Below are positions 27,976 to 35,576 of a stretch of DNA of 64,000 nucleotides, one piece after another (within the stretch, counting starts at the first letter, position 1; the number at the start of each line of letters is the position of its first letter). A program made the position numbers and the translations under genes. The stretch lies in NCBI GenBank assembly GCA_964453335.1, contig CAYVOK010000006.1, positions 69,280-133,279 on the forward strand. Direction: 5' to 3'. The DNA comes from VGBO01 sp964453335 (GTDB taxonomy: Bacteria; Actinomycetota; Acidimicrobiia; Acidimicrobiales; CAIXPF01). The notes beneath the pieces were generated by a model. That model was given only the letters and a program-made list of their open reading frames with translations. It was not told the origin of the DNA and searched no databases.

Positions 27976-28170
27976 ATGGCGGAACGGACCCAGAAGCAGC
28001 GCACGGCACCGCAGCGGACCGAGGACGCGCCCGTCGAGACACCCGGGGTGTCGGAGTCGGGGGAGAAGCTCAAGGCCGAGCTCGACGACCTCCTCGACGA
28101 GATCGACGAAGTGCTCGAGACCAACGCCGAGGAGTTCGTGAAGAGCTATGTCCAGAAGGGCGGCCAGTAG
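27976..28170 (+). CDS. pup: Prokaryotic ubiquitin-like protein Pup
   Basis: A 64-residue disordered protein modifier. The Mpa/PafA-binding region (KLKAELDDLLDEIDEVLETNAEEFVKSYVQKGGQ in the second half) is typical, and the chain ends Gly-Gly-Gln, the form that needs deamidation by Dop before PafA can ligate it to substrate lysines. GAAGGA lies about 11 nt before ATG 27976. It follows dop by 31 nt and precedes prcB. Confidence 0.96.
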   Translation: MAERTQKQRTAPQRTEDAPVETPGVSESGEKLKAELDDLLDEIDEVLETNAEEFVKSYVQKGGQ

Positions 28171-28197
28171 GCCCTCGGACAGCGGTCTCTGCGGCGC

Positions 28198-28203
28198 TAG
28201 GTT
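28198..28203 (+). promoter_or_regulatory. Putative -10 element of prcBA
   Basis: TAGGTT, 6 nt before GTG 28210. The core-particle genes may thus be transcribed separately from pup as a leaderless message. Confidence 0.45.
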
Positions 28204-28209
28204 CTCGCC

Positions 28210-29031
28210 GTGCTCCCGTTCTTCAGTCCCGACCGCGACCCGGGACCCGACTTCGCGGGTCTCGCGCGTCAGTCCGGGTTCCTGTCCCCGGCCCCGACCG
28301 GCTCGGTGGAACATCTCGGCATCACCCACGCGACCACCGTGGTGGCCGTCCGGATCGCCGGAGGTGTGGTGATGGCCGGCGATCGGCGCGCCACGGCCGG
28401 TCACCTCATCAGTCACCGTGACATGGAGAAGGTCTACCCGGCCGATCGGTTCTCCGGTGTCGCCATCGCCGGTGCGGCCGGACCGGCGATGGAGATGGTG
28501 CGCCTGTTCCAACTCCAGCTCGAGCACTACGAGAAGGTCGAAGGCCGCTCGCTCTCCCTCGAGGGCAAGGCGAACCAACTTGCGGCCCTCGTGCGAGGTC
28601 ATCTCCCGATGGCGATGCAGGGACTCGCCGTCGTCCCGTTGTTCGCGGGGTACGACGTCGCACGGGGCCAGGGTCGTCTCTTCCAGTACGACGTCACCGG
28701 TGGCCGTTACGAGGAGACGAACTACGCAGCGACGGGCTCAGGAGCGATCTTCGCGTCGACCGTGGTGAAACTCGGCTACCGCGAGAATCTCTCGGCCGAC
28801 GATGCGATCGACCTCGCCCTCTCGGCGCTCTTCCAGGCTGCGGACGAGGATTCCGCGACCGGTGGTCCCGATCCCGTGCGCGGGATCTACCCGATCGTGG
28901 CGACCATCGACGCGTCCGGCTTCACCCGTGTTGCCGACGAACGGATAGCCGCCCGTTTCGGGGCGATGCTCCCCACGTTGTCGGCCGCAACCGGTGCACC
29001 GGCACCATCGGTCGGGGGGGTGGCGAACTGA
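28210..29031 (+). CDS. prcB: Proteasome beta subunit PrcB
   Basis: A 273-residue precursor of the catalytic ring subunit. Counting from GTG 28210, the propeptide covers residues 1-41 and the predicted nucleophile is Thr42 in HATTVVAV. Asp58 and Lys74 fall at positions 17 and 33 of the mature chain, as in active beta subunits. The residue before the nucleophile is Ala, where mycobacterial and most other active beta subunits have Gly. prcA follows with a TGATG overlap, ensuring equal synthesis. Confidence 0.95.
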   Translation: MLPFFSPDRDPGPDFAGLARQSGFLSPAPTGSVEHLGITHATTVVAVRIAGGVVMAGDRRATAGHLISHRDMEKVYPADRFSGVAIAGAAGPAMEMVRLFQLQLEHYEKVEGRSLSLEGKANQLAALVRGHLPMAMQGLAVVPLFAGYDVARGQGRLFQYDVTGGRYEETNYAATGSGAIFASTVVKLGYRENLSADDAIDLALSALFQAADEDSATGGPDPVRGIYPIVATIDASGFTRVADERIAARFGAMLPTLSAATGAPAPSVGGVAN

Positions 29032-29711
29032 TGTCGATGCCGTTCTACGTCGCACCCGAACAGATGATGAAGGACCGCGCCGACTTCGCGCGCAAGGGCA
29101 TCGCCCGCGGCCGGTCCCTCGTCGCCGTGGTCTGCCCCTCCGGCATCCTCATCTGTGCCGAGAACCCGTCGAACACGCTCCACAAGGTCTCGGAGATCTA
29201 CGACCGGATCGGGTTCGCCGGCGTCGGGAAGTTCAACGAGTTCGACCAGCTCCGCATCGCGGGCATCCGTCACGCCGACCTGAAGGGCTTCGCGTACTCA
29301 CGAGAGGACGTCGAGGCCCGGAGCCTCGCCAACGCCTACGCCCAGATGCTCGGCCAGATCTTCACCCACGAGATGAAGCCGATGGAGGTCGAGATCCTCG
29401 TGGCCGAGGTCGGTCGCGAGCGTGACGGCGACGAGCTCTACCACATCCTCTACGACGGCACAGTCGTCGACGAAAGACGGTTCGTGGTCCTCGGGGGAGA
29501 GGCCGAGACACTCAGTGGTCGCGTCGCGGAGGGATACCACCCTGAGCTCGCCGTGCCGGAGGCCATCCGGCTCGCCGTCGGCGCGCTCGCCGGTCCGGAC
29601 CGGACGCTGCGGGGTGACGATCTCGAGGTCGCACTCCTCGATCGCTCCGCACCACGACGGGCGTTCCGACGCCTCACCGAGTCCGAGGTTGACACGGCGC
29701 TCGAGGGCTAG
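29031..29711 (+). CDS. prcA: Proteasome alpha subunit PrcA
   Basis: A 226-residue subunit of the outer, gating rings. MPFYVAPEQMMKDRADFARKGIARGRSLVAV is the typical N-terminal gate and H0 region, and the fold continues with FAGVGKFNEFDQLR. It lacks a nucleophilic Thr. Pockets between alpha subunits normally receive the GQYL tail of Mpa. The TAG stop at 29709-29711 is also the start of the pafA -10 hexamer. Confidence 0.95.
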   Translation: MSMPFYVAPEQMMKDRADFARKGIARGRSLVAVVCPSGILICAENPSNTLHKVSEIYDRIGFAGVGKFNEFDQLRIAGIRHADLKGFAYSREDVEARSLANAYAQMLGQIFTHEMKPMEVEILVAEVGRERDGDELYHILYDGTVVDERRFVVLGGEAETLSGRVAEGYHPELAVPEAIRLAVGALAGPDRTLRGDDLEVALLDRSAPRRAFRRLTESEVDTALEG

Positions 29712-29714
29712 CGT
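29709..29714 (+). promoter_or_regulatory. Putative -10 element of pafA, overlapping the prcA stop
   Basis: TAGCGT, 7 nt before the pafA ATG. The first three bases are the prcA stop codon. Confidence 0.5.
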
Positions 29715-29721
29715 CCCCGCG

Positions 29722-31080
29722 ATGCAGCGGCGCATCTTCGGTCTCGAGAACGAGTACGGCGTCACCTGCACGTTCCGGGGTCAGCGACGCCTGAGTCCCG
29801 ACGAGGTCGCCAGATACCTCTTCCGCCGTGTCGTGTCGTGGGGGAGGAGCTCGAACGTCTTCCTCGAGAACGGCGCGCGCCTCTACCTCGACGTCGGGTC
29901 GCACCCGGAGTACGCCACGCCCGAGTGCGACGCCGTCGACGACCTGGTCGCGCACGACCGTGCCGGCGAGCGGATCCTCGCCCAGCTCCTCGTCGCGGCG
30001 GAGGCCCGGCTCGCGGAGGAGGGTGTGCTCGGTGACATCTACCTGTTCAAGAACAACACCGATTCGGCCGGGAACTCCTACGGCTGTCACGAGAACTACC
30101 TGACCTCCCGCGATGGCGACCTCGGCGCCTACGCCGAGGTGCTCATCCCCTTCCTCGTGTCGCGCCAGATCTACGCCGGTGCGGGCAAGGTGCTGCAGAC
30201 CGCCCGCGGCGCGACGTTCTGCATCGCGCAGCGCGCCGAGCACATCTGGGAGGGGTTGTCGTCCGCGACGACGCGCTCCCGTCCGATCATCAACACGCGC
30301 GACGAACCCCACGCGGATGCCGAACGGTTCCGGCGTCTGCACGTGATCGTCGGTGACTCGAACATGAGCGAGTACACGACGTTCCTCAAGGTCGGCGTGG
30401 TCGCGCTGATGCTCCGGATGCTCGAGGATCCCGACGTCGCCCTGCGGGACCTCACACTCGAGAACCCGATCCGGGCGATCCGGGAGATCAGCCACGACAT
30501 CACCTGTCGCCGCAGGGTGCGGCTCGCGGACGGTCGGGAACTCTCGGCGCTCGACATCCAGTCGGAGTACCTCACCGCGGCGCTGGGCTATGCCGAGACC
30601 CACGACCTCGACCCGCTCGAGGAACGTGCCCTGCGCATGTGGGAGCACTGCGTGACCACGATCGAGGACGACCCGCTGCGCCTCGACCGGGAGGTCGACT
30701 GGGTGATCAAGCACCGGCTGGTCGAGGCGTTCCGGTCAAAGCACGACCTGGCACTCGCCGATCCGCGGGTGGCGTTGCTCGACCTGCAGTACCACGACAT
30801 CGACACCGAACGCAGTGTCTTCTACAAGATGCAGCGTCGTGGGCTGGTCGAACGGACGATCACGGACGAGGCGATCACCGCAGCGCTCGACACGGCGCCC
30901 GCCACGACGCGGGCGCACCTGCGCGGCGAGTTCATCAAGCGGGCGAAGGAGCGCAAGCGGGACTACACCGTCGACTGGGTCCACCTGAAGTTGAACGACC
31001 AGGCGCAACGGACGGTGTTGTGCAAGGACCCGTTCCGCTCCGAGGACGAGCGGGTCGACAAGCTGATCGCGTCACTCTGA
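29722..31080 (+). CDS. pafA: Pup ligase PafA
   Basis: A 452-residue ligase that joins the Pup C-terminal glutamate to substrate lysines at the cost of ATP. It begins IFGLENEYGVTC without the Dop loop and carries FKNNTDSAGNSYGCHENYL and NTRDEPHADAERFRRLHVI, shared with Dop. The C-terminal domain (VDWVHLKLNDQAQRTVLCKDPF) is the Pup-binding part typical of PafA. ATG 29722 is the first start and sits 7 nt from TAGCGT. Confidence 0.95.
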   Translation: MQRRIFGLENEYGVTCTFRGQRRLSPDEVARYLFRRVVSWGRSSNVFLENGARLYLDVGSHPEYATPECDAVDDLVAHDRAGERILAQLLVAAEARLAEEGVLGDIYLFKNNTDSAGNSYGCHENYLTSRDGDLGAYAEVLIPFLVSRQIYAGAGKVLQTARGATFCIAQRAEHIWEGLSSATTRSRPIINTRDEPHADAERFRRLHVIVGDSNMSEYTTFLKVGVVALMLRMLEDPDVALRDLTLENPIRAIREISHDITCRRRVRLADGRELSALDIQSEYLTAALGYAETHDLDPLEERALRMWEHCVTTIEDDPLRLDREVDWVIKHRLVEAFRSKHDLALADPRVALLDLQYHDIDTERSVFYKMQRRGLVERTITDEAITAALDTAPATTRAHLRGEFIKRAKERKRDYTVDWVHLKLNDQAQRTVLCKDPFRSEDERVDKLIASL

Positions 31081-31088
31081 GGAGCCCG

Positions 31089-32024
31089 GTGAGCCGCACG
31101 AAGGTCGAACGTCTCCTGAACCTGACCGCCGCACTCCGGTCGGCGCGCCGTCCGCTGACGCGGGACGAGTTGCTGCAGCGGGTGCCGGGCTACCCCGACG
31201 ACCCGGAGAGTGCTCGCCGGGCGTTCGAACGCGACAAGGACGAACTCCGGTCTATGGGCGTGCCGATCCGGGTCGAGGGGCTCGCGGACACGGCGGCCGA
31301 TCAGGTCGCGTACCGGATCCTGCCGGAGGAGTACGTGCTCGCCGATCCGGGGCTCGAACCCGAGGAGATCACGGCGTTGCACCTCGCCGCGAACGCCGTG
31401 CGCCTCGACGGCATCGGCGGTCTCGAGGCGTTCTGGAAGCTCGGCGTGGATCCGCCCGGTCCGGAGTCGGAGGTCGACCCGGTCGCGCACCTCAGCACCG
31501 ACCCCCGCCTGCAGCCCCTGTTCGCGGCGGTGGCCGAGCACCATCCGGTGAGCTTCCGCTACGGGGACGTCGACCGGGTGCTCGAACCGCACCGGATCGA
31601 CTTCCGGAACGGCCATTGGTACGTGGCCGGCCATGACGTCGGGCGGGGGGAGGGGCGGGTGTTCCGTGTCGACCGCATCGACGGCGACGTGCGAGCCGAA
31701 CGCGAGCGCTCCTTCACGCCACCGGCGGCGCCCCACCCGGGGATCGTCGACCCGCCGTGGCGCATCGGTGGCGGACCGGCGGTCGTCGTCGACCTCCACG
31801 TCGACGCCGACCGCGCGTCCTGGGCGGAACGTCACCTCGGTGCGGACGCGGTCCGGGAACGCGGCGCGGACGGGACGAGGTTCGCGGTCGAGGTGACGAA
31901 CGTCGCGGCGTTCCGCTCCTTCGTGCTCATGTTCCTCGACCGTGCCGAGGTGCTCGGTCCGGCCGAGGTGCGGGACGACATCGTCGCATGGCTCGAGGCG
32001 ATCAGCGCCGGGGTGGCGTCGTGA
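31089..32024 (+). CDS. pafB: WYL-domain transcription regulator PafB
   Basis: A 311-residue regulator: an N-terminal winged helix (RTKVERLLNLTAALRSARRPLTRDELLQRVPGY), then a WYL domain with HPVSFRYGDVDRVLEPHRIDFRNGHWYVAGHD and a C-terminal extension (WCX). In mycobacteria PafB and PafC form a heterodimer that activates a RecA-independent DNA-damage response. GTG 31089 follows GAGGAG, which itself overlaps the pafA stop. pafC overlaps by GTGA. Confidence 0.92.
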   Translation: MSRTKVERLLNLTAALRSARRPLTRDELLQRVPGYPDDPESARRAFERDKDELRSMGVPIRVEGLADTAADQVAYRILPEEYVLADPGLEPEEITALHLAANAVRLDGIGGLEAFWKLGVDPPGPESEVDPVAHLSTDPRLQPLFAAVAEHHPVSFRYGDVDRVLEPHRIDFRNGHWYVAGHDVGRGEGRVFRVDRIDGDVRAERERSFTPPAAPHPGIVDPPWRIGGGPAVVVDLHVDADRASWAERHLGADAVRERGADGTRFAVEVTNVAAFRSFVLMFLDRAEVLGPAEVRDDIVAWLEAISAGVAS

Positions 32025-32992
32025 TCGCTCGGCGTACGACGGCGAACGAGCGGGTCCGCCGCCTGTTGTCCCTCGTGCCGTGGATCGTCGAACGCGACGG
32101 CCCTCGCATCGACGAGGTGTGCGAACGGTTCGGCATGACCCGACCCCAACTCCTCGACGACCTCCAGATCGTCTTCCTCGTCGGCCTGTTTCCCTTCACG
32201 CCCGACCAGCTCATCGATGTCGTCATCGAGGAGGACCGCGTCTGGATCCACCTCGCGGACTACTTCGCCGAGCCGTTGCGACTCACGCCCGACCAGGGGT
32301 TCCAGATCGTGGCGGCGGGGGCCGGGATGCTCTCGCTCCCCGGGGCCGACGCGGACGGGCCGCTCGCCCGGGGGATCAGGAAGTTGGCCGCCGTCCTCGG
32401 CGTCGACCCCGACGACCTCCAGGTCGATCTCGGGGACGCCGAGCCGACGGTGCTCCGGGAACTCCGCGCCGCGGTCGCCGGACGCCTGGTCGTGCGGCTC
32501 GACTACCACACGTTCGGTCGCGACGTCCGGGGGGAACGGCTCGTCGAGCCGGAGCGGATCTATGCCCGGGACGGGGCGTGGTACCTCGAGGCGTTCTGCC
32601 GTTCGGCGGGCGCACCGCGGGTCTTCCGCATCGACCGGGTCGAGGGTGCCGAGGTCCTCGAGGAGTCCGTGCCCGACCGTCCGTCGTCGGCGACGGGGGC
32701 TGGGCCGCAGCCCTACGTCCCTGCGGCCGACGAACCTCGGATCGTGATCGATCTCGACGAGTCGGCCGCCTGGGTGCTCGAGCAGTACCCGGTCGACGAG
32801 GTGGTCGACCTCGGTGGCGGTCGACGCCGAGTGCGGCTCGGCGTCGCCGGGCCTGCGTGGCTCGAACGGCTTCTCCTGCGGCTCGGCCCGGCCGCGACCG
32901 TGCACTCGCTCGACCCCCCGCTCGACCCGGCGGTCGCCGAAACGGCGGCGGCACGGGTCCTCCGGCGCTACACCTCGTCGTCGACGGCCTGA
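32021..32992 (+). CDS. pafC: WYL-domain transcription regulator PafC
   Basis: A 323-residue partner of PafB: N-terminal helix-turn-helix region (RVRRLLSLVPWIVERDGPRIDEVCERFGMTRPQLLDDL), then a WYL domain (VVRLDYHTFGRDVRGERLVEPERIYARDGAWYLEAFC). GTG 32021 overlaps the pafB stop. The 3' end overlaps the convergent phosphodiesterase gene by 25 nt, unusual but consistent with both frames. Confidence 0.92.
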   Translation: MIARRTTANERVRRLLSLVPWIVERDGPRIDEVCERFGMTRPQLLDDLQIVFLVGLFPFTPDQLIDVVIEEDRVWIHLADYFAEPLRLTPDQGFQIVAAGAGMLSLPGADADGPLARGIRKLAAVLGVDPDDLQVDLGDAEPTVLRELRAAVAGRLVVRLDYHTFGRDVRGERLVEPERIYARDGAWYLEAFCRSAGAPRVFRIDRVEGAEVLEESVPDRPSSATGAGPQPYVPAADEPRIVIDLDESAAWVLEQYPVDEVVDLGGGRRRVRLGVAGPAWLERLLLRLGPAATVHSLDPPLDPAVAETAAARVLRRYTSSSTA

Positions 32993-33714
32993 GCGCCAGG
33001 GGCAGCGAGCGCCGCGACCGCCTCGACGAGGCGGTCGACGTGGTCGCCGTAGAGGGCGTCGATCCCGGCGTCGTACAACTCGGCGATGATGCGGGGGAGC
33101 TGGGCGTCCCAGGCGAAGGCGTGTCGCTCGAAGCGGTGCACGAGGGCGATGAGGCCGCCGTTCCAGTCGGTGTGGTGCAGGTTCAGGGCATCGACGCCGA
33201 CGTTGCGCAGTCGTGCCGCACGCCGCTCCACGCCCTCGGTGATGGCGCGCAGACGGGTCGAGTCGACGAGGCGGATGTCGTCGCCGAGTGACCGCCATCC
33301 CGCGACCACGTCGAGGGACGGGTGGCACAACCACAGGCGTTCGGGTGCCGAACCGCCGCAGGCGCGGGCCACCGCCACGACGGTGGCCGCGGCGCGTGCG
33401 TCCTTCACGTCGAGGGACACCTCGACCCGGTCGCCGCACAGCGCGTAGAACTCCTCGAGCGTCGGGATGTGCGGTGGGAGGTCGGCCCGTGCGACCTCCG
33501 CGATCGGCCGCCGACGCGCTCCGCGGCGCACGACACCGTCGTGGTCGAGGACCGCGATGCCGTCCGCCGTCGACCACACGTCGCTCTCGAGGCCGGTCGC
33601 GCCGAGACGGAGCGCAAGACCGAACGCGTCGAGCGTGTTCTCCGGTGCGTGGGCCCGCGCCCCGCGATGAGCGAATGCGATCGGCGGCCGGCGCAGCGAC
33701 GGGAGCCTGGGCAT
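32968..33714 (-). CDS. Glycerophosphodiester phosphodiesterase
   Basis: A 248-residue TIM-barrel GDPD that hydrolyses glycerophosphodiesters to glycerol 3-phosphate and alcohol. FAHRGARAHAPENTLDAF at residue 13, ESDVW and LDHDGVVRRG contain the usual His, Glu, Asp and His ligands. No signal peptide is seen, so it is probably cytoplasmic. The short final helix ends opposite the end of pafC. It is the only minus-strand gene inside the otherwise plus-strand proteasome-Tat-helY block. Confidence 0.85.
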   Translation of the reverse strand: MPRLPSLRRPPIAFAHRGARAHAPENTLDAFGLALRLGATGLESDVWSTADGIAVLDHDGVVRRGARRRPIAEVARADLPPHIPTLEEFYALCGDRVEVSLDVKDARAAATVVAVARACGGSAPERLWLCHPSLDVVAGWRSLGDDIRLVDSTRLRAITEGVERRAARLRNVGVDALNLHHTDWNGGLIALVHRFERHAFAWDAQLPRIIAELYDAGIDALYGDHVDRLVEAVAALAAPGAQAVDDEV

Positions 33715-33785
33715 GGCGGCACTCTTGTCCGCAGGGTCGGCGGTCCGCCACCCGACGTCGGGGTTGGATCCCAGGAGGACGCCGA

Positions 33786-33791
33786 TAGCCT
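33786..33791 (+). promoter_or_regulatory. Putative -10 element upstream of the zinc-ribbon gene
   Basis: TAGCCT about 58 nt before GTG 33850, implying a leader of about 50 nt. A GTG at leaderless distance (33804) opens a frame with no family likeness and was rejected. Confidence 0.35.
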
Positions 33792-33849
33792 GCCGCCCGC
33801 GACGTGCGTCGGATGTCGACGGACGCTGATCGAGCCGGGAGTTCCGCAG

Positions 33850-34206
33850 GTGGCGACCATTCGGGCGACGTGCAGCGACTGCGGCGACGTGCACCTGACG
33901 ACTGCCCAGGTGACGGTGCGGATCCGTCGGCGGGACGCCCGGGGTGCTTACACGTTCCACTGTCCGGACTGCGGTCGGATGACGGTTCGACCGGCCGACC
34001 GCGAGACCCTCGACCTGCTCGTCGCGTCGGGTGTCCCCATCGACGTGTGGGATCTCCCCGACGAGCTCGGCGGTGCACCGGGCACGGCGCCGCTCAACGA
34101 CGCCGATCTCGCCGCGTTCCTCGGTCTGCTCGCCGACGACGACGCCTTCGCCGACGCGGTCGCCGATTTGCTCGCCGAGGGCCCCGACGGCGCTGCGGCG
34201 CCCTGA
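33850..34206 (+). CDS. Small zinc-ribbon protein
   Basis: A 118-residue protein with two CxxC knuckles (CSDCGDV near residue 8 and CPDCGRM near residue 40), a beta segment between them and an acidic helical tail. This is the zinc-ribbon pattern; function unknown. In frame just upstream of GTG 33850 another CxxC (CVGC, codons near 33805-33816) occurs but no convincing start codon precedes it, so the true N-terminus is uncertain. It lies ahead of tatB, as part of a run of four coupled or closely spaced genes. Confidence 0.6.
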   Translation: MATIRATCSDCGDVHLTTAQVTVRIRRRDARGAYTFHCPDCGRMTVRPADRETLDLLVASGVPIDVWDLPDELGGAPGTAPLNDADLAAFLGLLADDDAFADAVADLLAEGPDGAAAP

Positions 34207-34221
34207 GGCGGACGTGCGTCG

Positions 34222-34476
34222 GTGACGGGACCGGTGGTCGCAACGGCGGCGTTGCTGCTGGCCCTCCTCGTCGTGGTCGTGGTGCTTGTGGTCGTCGGTC
34301 GCCTCGTGGTTCGGCTCCGCCGGAACGCCGAGGCACTCGCCGATGCCGCTCCCGCGCTCCGGGTGGCGGGCGCCCGGTGGCGTGCCACGGCCACCGACGC
34401 GCGGGCGATCCGCTCCCGTCTCGACGGGCCAGCTGTGGCCGGGGCCGACACGGATCCGGGACCTGCGGGGTCGTAA
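34222..34476 (+). CDS. Small single-pass membrane protein before tatB
   Basis: An 84-residue protein with one long N-terminal hydrophobic helix (VATAALLLALLVVVVVLVVVGRLVV) followed by a charged helix and a Gly/Asp tail. GTG 34222 lies 15 nt after the zinc-ribbon stop. Its position before tatB/tatC hints at a membrane or envelope role but no family is recognised. Its stop TAA is the start of the tatB hexamer TAAGCT. Confidence 0.6.
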   Translation: MTGPVVATAALLLALLVVVVVLVVVGRLVVRLRRNAEALADAAPALRVAGARWRATATDARAIRSRLDGPAVAGADTDPGPAGS

Positions 34477-34479
34477 GCT
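34474..34479 (+). promoter_or_regulatory. Putative -10 element of tatBC, overlapping the upstream stop
   Basis: TAAGCT, 6 nt before ATG 34486. The first three bases are the stop codon of the preceding gene. Confidence 0.45.
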
Positions 34480-34485
34480 CACCGC

Positions 34486-34785
34486 ATGTTCAACGTGACC
34501 GGGGGCGAGGTGCTGCTCGTCGGGCTCGTCGCGTTGCTGGTCCTCGGTCCGAAGCGTCTCCCGCAGGCAGCACGGACTGCGGGACGGTTGATCGGCCAGG
34601 TGCGGGCGGTCTCGGAGGGTTTCCAGCGGGAGGTGCGTGACGCGCTCGCCGTCGACGCGACCGTGCCCGCCACCGCACCGACGCCCGCCGCCGCTGGAGC
34701 CGCCGACGTGCCCCCGAGGCCCGATCTCGACGTCGTGGCAGGCGTCGACGTGGTCCCACCCGCCGGGGAACCGGACGCACGGTGA
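34486..34785 (+). CDS. tatB: Twin-arginine translocase TatA/TatB-type subunit
   Basis: A 99-residue protein: a short N-terminal transmembrane helix (FNVTGGEVLLVGLVALLVLGPKRLP), an amphipathic helix (RLIGQVRAVSEGFQREVRDALA) and a disordered Pro/Ala tail. The Glu at position 8 and the GPKRLP hinge favour TatB over TatA, but the two families are close and mycobacterial tatA occupies this spot. TatC follows with a GTGA overlap. Confidence 0.82.
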   Translation: MFNVTGGEVLLVGLVALLVLGPKRLPQAARTAGRLIGQVRAVSEGFQREVRDALAVDATVPATAPTPAAAGAADVPPRPDLDVVAGVDVVPPAGEPDAR

Positions 34786-35576
34786 GGCGACCGCGGCTCC
34801 GCCGTCGCGGGCCGGCCGAGGAGCGTGACGGCGACCTCGGCGCGATGACCCTCGTCGAGCACCTGACCGAGCTCCGGTCGCGGCTGCTGCGCAGCCTCCT
34901 CGCCGTCGTCCTCGGCGGCATCGGCGTGTGGTTCGCCTACCCGTTGTTCATCGAGGCGCTTCGCGAACTCCTCCTCCAGGGATGCCCCGACGACGTGCAG
35001 TGCTCGGTGATCCAGCAGTCGCCCATCCAGGGACTGTCGACCCGGTTGACGGTGTCGGGCTACGGGGGTCTCGCCGTTGCGCTCCCGGTGCTCCTCTGGC
35101 AGGTGTGGCGGTTCGTCACCCCGGGGCTGTACCGCCGTGAACGCCGCCTCGCTGCGCCGTTCGTGCTCGCGTCGTACCTGCTGTTCCTCGGCGGCGTCGC
35201 GCTCGCCTGGCTGGTGCTCCCGAAGGGGCTCGCGTTCCTCGCCGGGTTCGGGGCGGGGACCGATCAGCTCTACTCGGTGAACGAGTACACGGGCTTCGTC
35301 GTGAAGACCGCGATCGGCTTCGGCATCGGGTTCGAGTTCCCGGTGCTGCTCGTGTTCCTCCAGCTCGTCGGCGTCATCGACCACCGGAAGCTCAACTCGT
35401 GGCGCCCCTATGCCGCCGTCGTGATCGTCCTTCTCGCCGCGGTCATCACACCGGGCGGGGACTTCTTCAGCCTGGTCGCGCTGTCGGTCCCGATGTACGT
35501 GCTCTACGAGGCGTCGATCGTCATCGGCTGGGTGATCGCTCGCCGTCGACGGCGACGTGCGGCCGAGGTGTCATGA
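34782..35576 (+). CDS. tatC: Sec-independent protein translocase TatC
   Basis: A 264-residue polytopic membrane protein that binds twin-arginine signal peptides. MTLVEHLTELRSRLLRSL near residue 22 is the TatC signature, and six hydrophobic segments follow, with FVTPGLYRRERR and NSWRPYAAVVIVLLAAVITPGGDFFS in the usual places. It extends about 20 residues before the signature. It is coupled upstream to tatB and downstream to helY by 4-nt overlaps. Confidence 0.95.
   Translation: MRRPRLRRRGPAEERDGDLGAMTLVEHLTELRSRLLRSLLAVVLGGIGVWFAYPLFIEALRELLLQGCPDDVQCSVIQQSPIQGLSTRLTVSGYGGLAVALPVLLWQVWRFVTPGLYRRERRLAAPFVLASYLLFLGGVALAWLVLPKGLAFLAGFGAGTDQLYSVNEYTGFVVKTAIGFGIGFEFPVLLVFLQLVGVIDHRKLNSWRPYAAVVIVLLAAVITPGGDFFSLVALSVPMYVLYEASIVIGWVIARRRRRRAAEVS

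Noticed and set aside
26370..28124. 584-codon minus-strand frame opposite dop and pup
   Set aside because: Antisense shadow of well-recognised genes.
33804..33830. GTG start at leaderless distance from TAGCCT opening a long frame
   Set aside because: The frame has no family likeness and runs against the zinc-ribbon frame. The product looks like shadow sequence.
31832..34078. 748-codon minus-strand frame opposite pafC and adjacent genes
   Set aside because: Antisense shadow; the plus strand encodes PafC and a zinc-ribbon protein. Only the minus-strand phosphodiesterase at 32968-33714, in another frame, is real.
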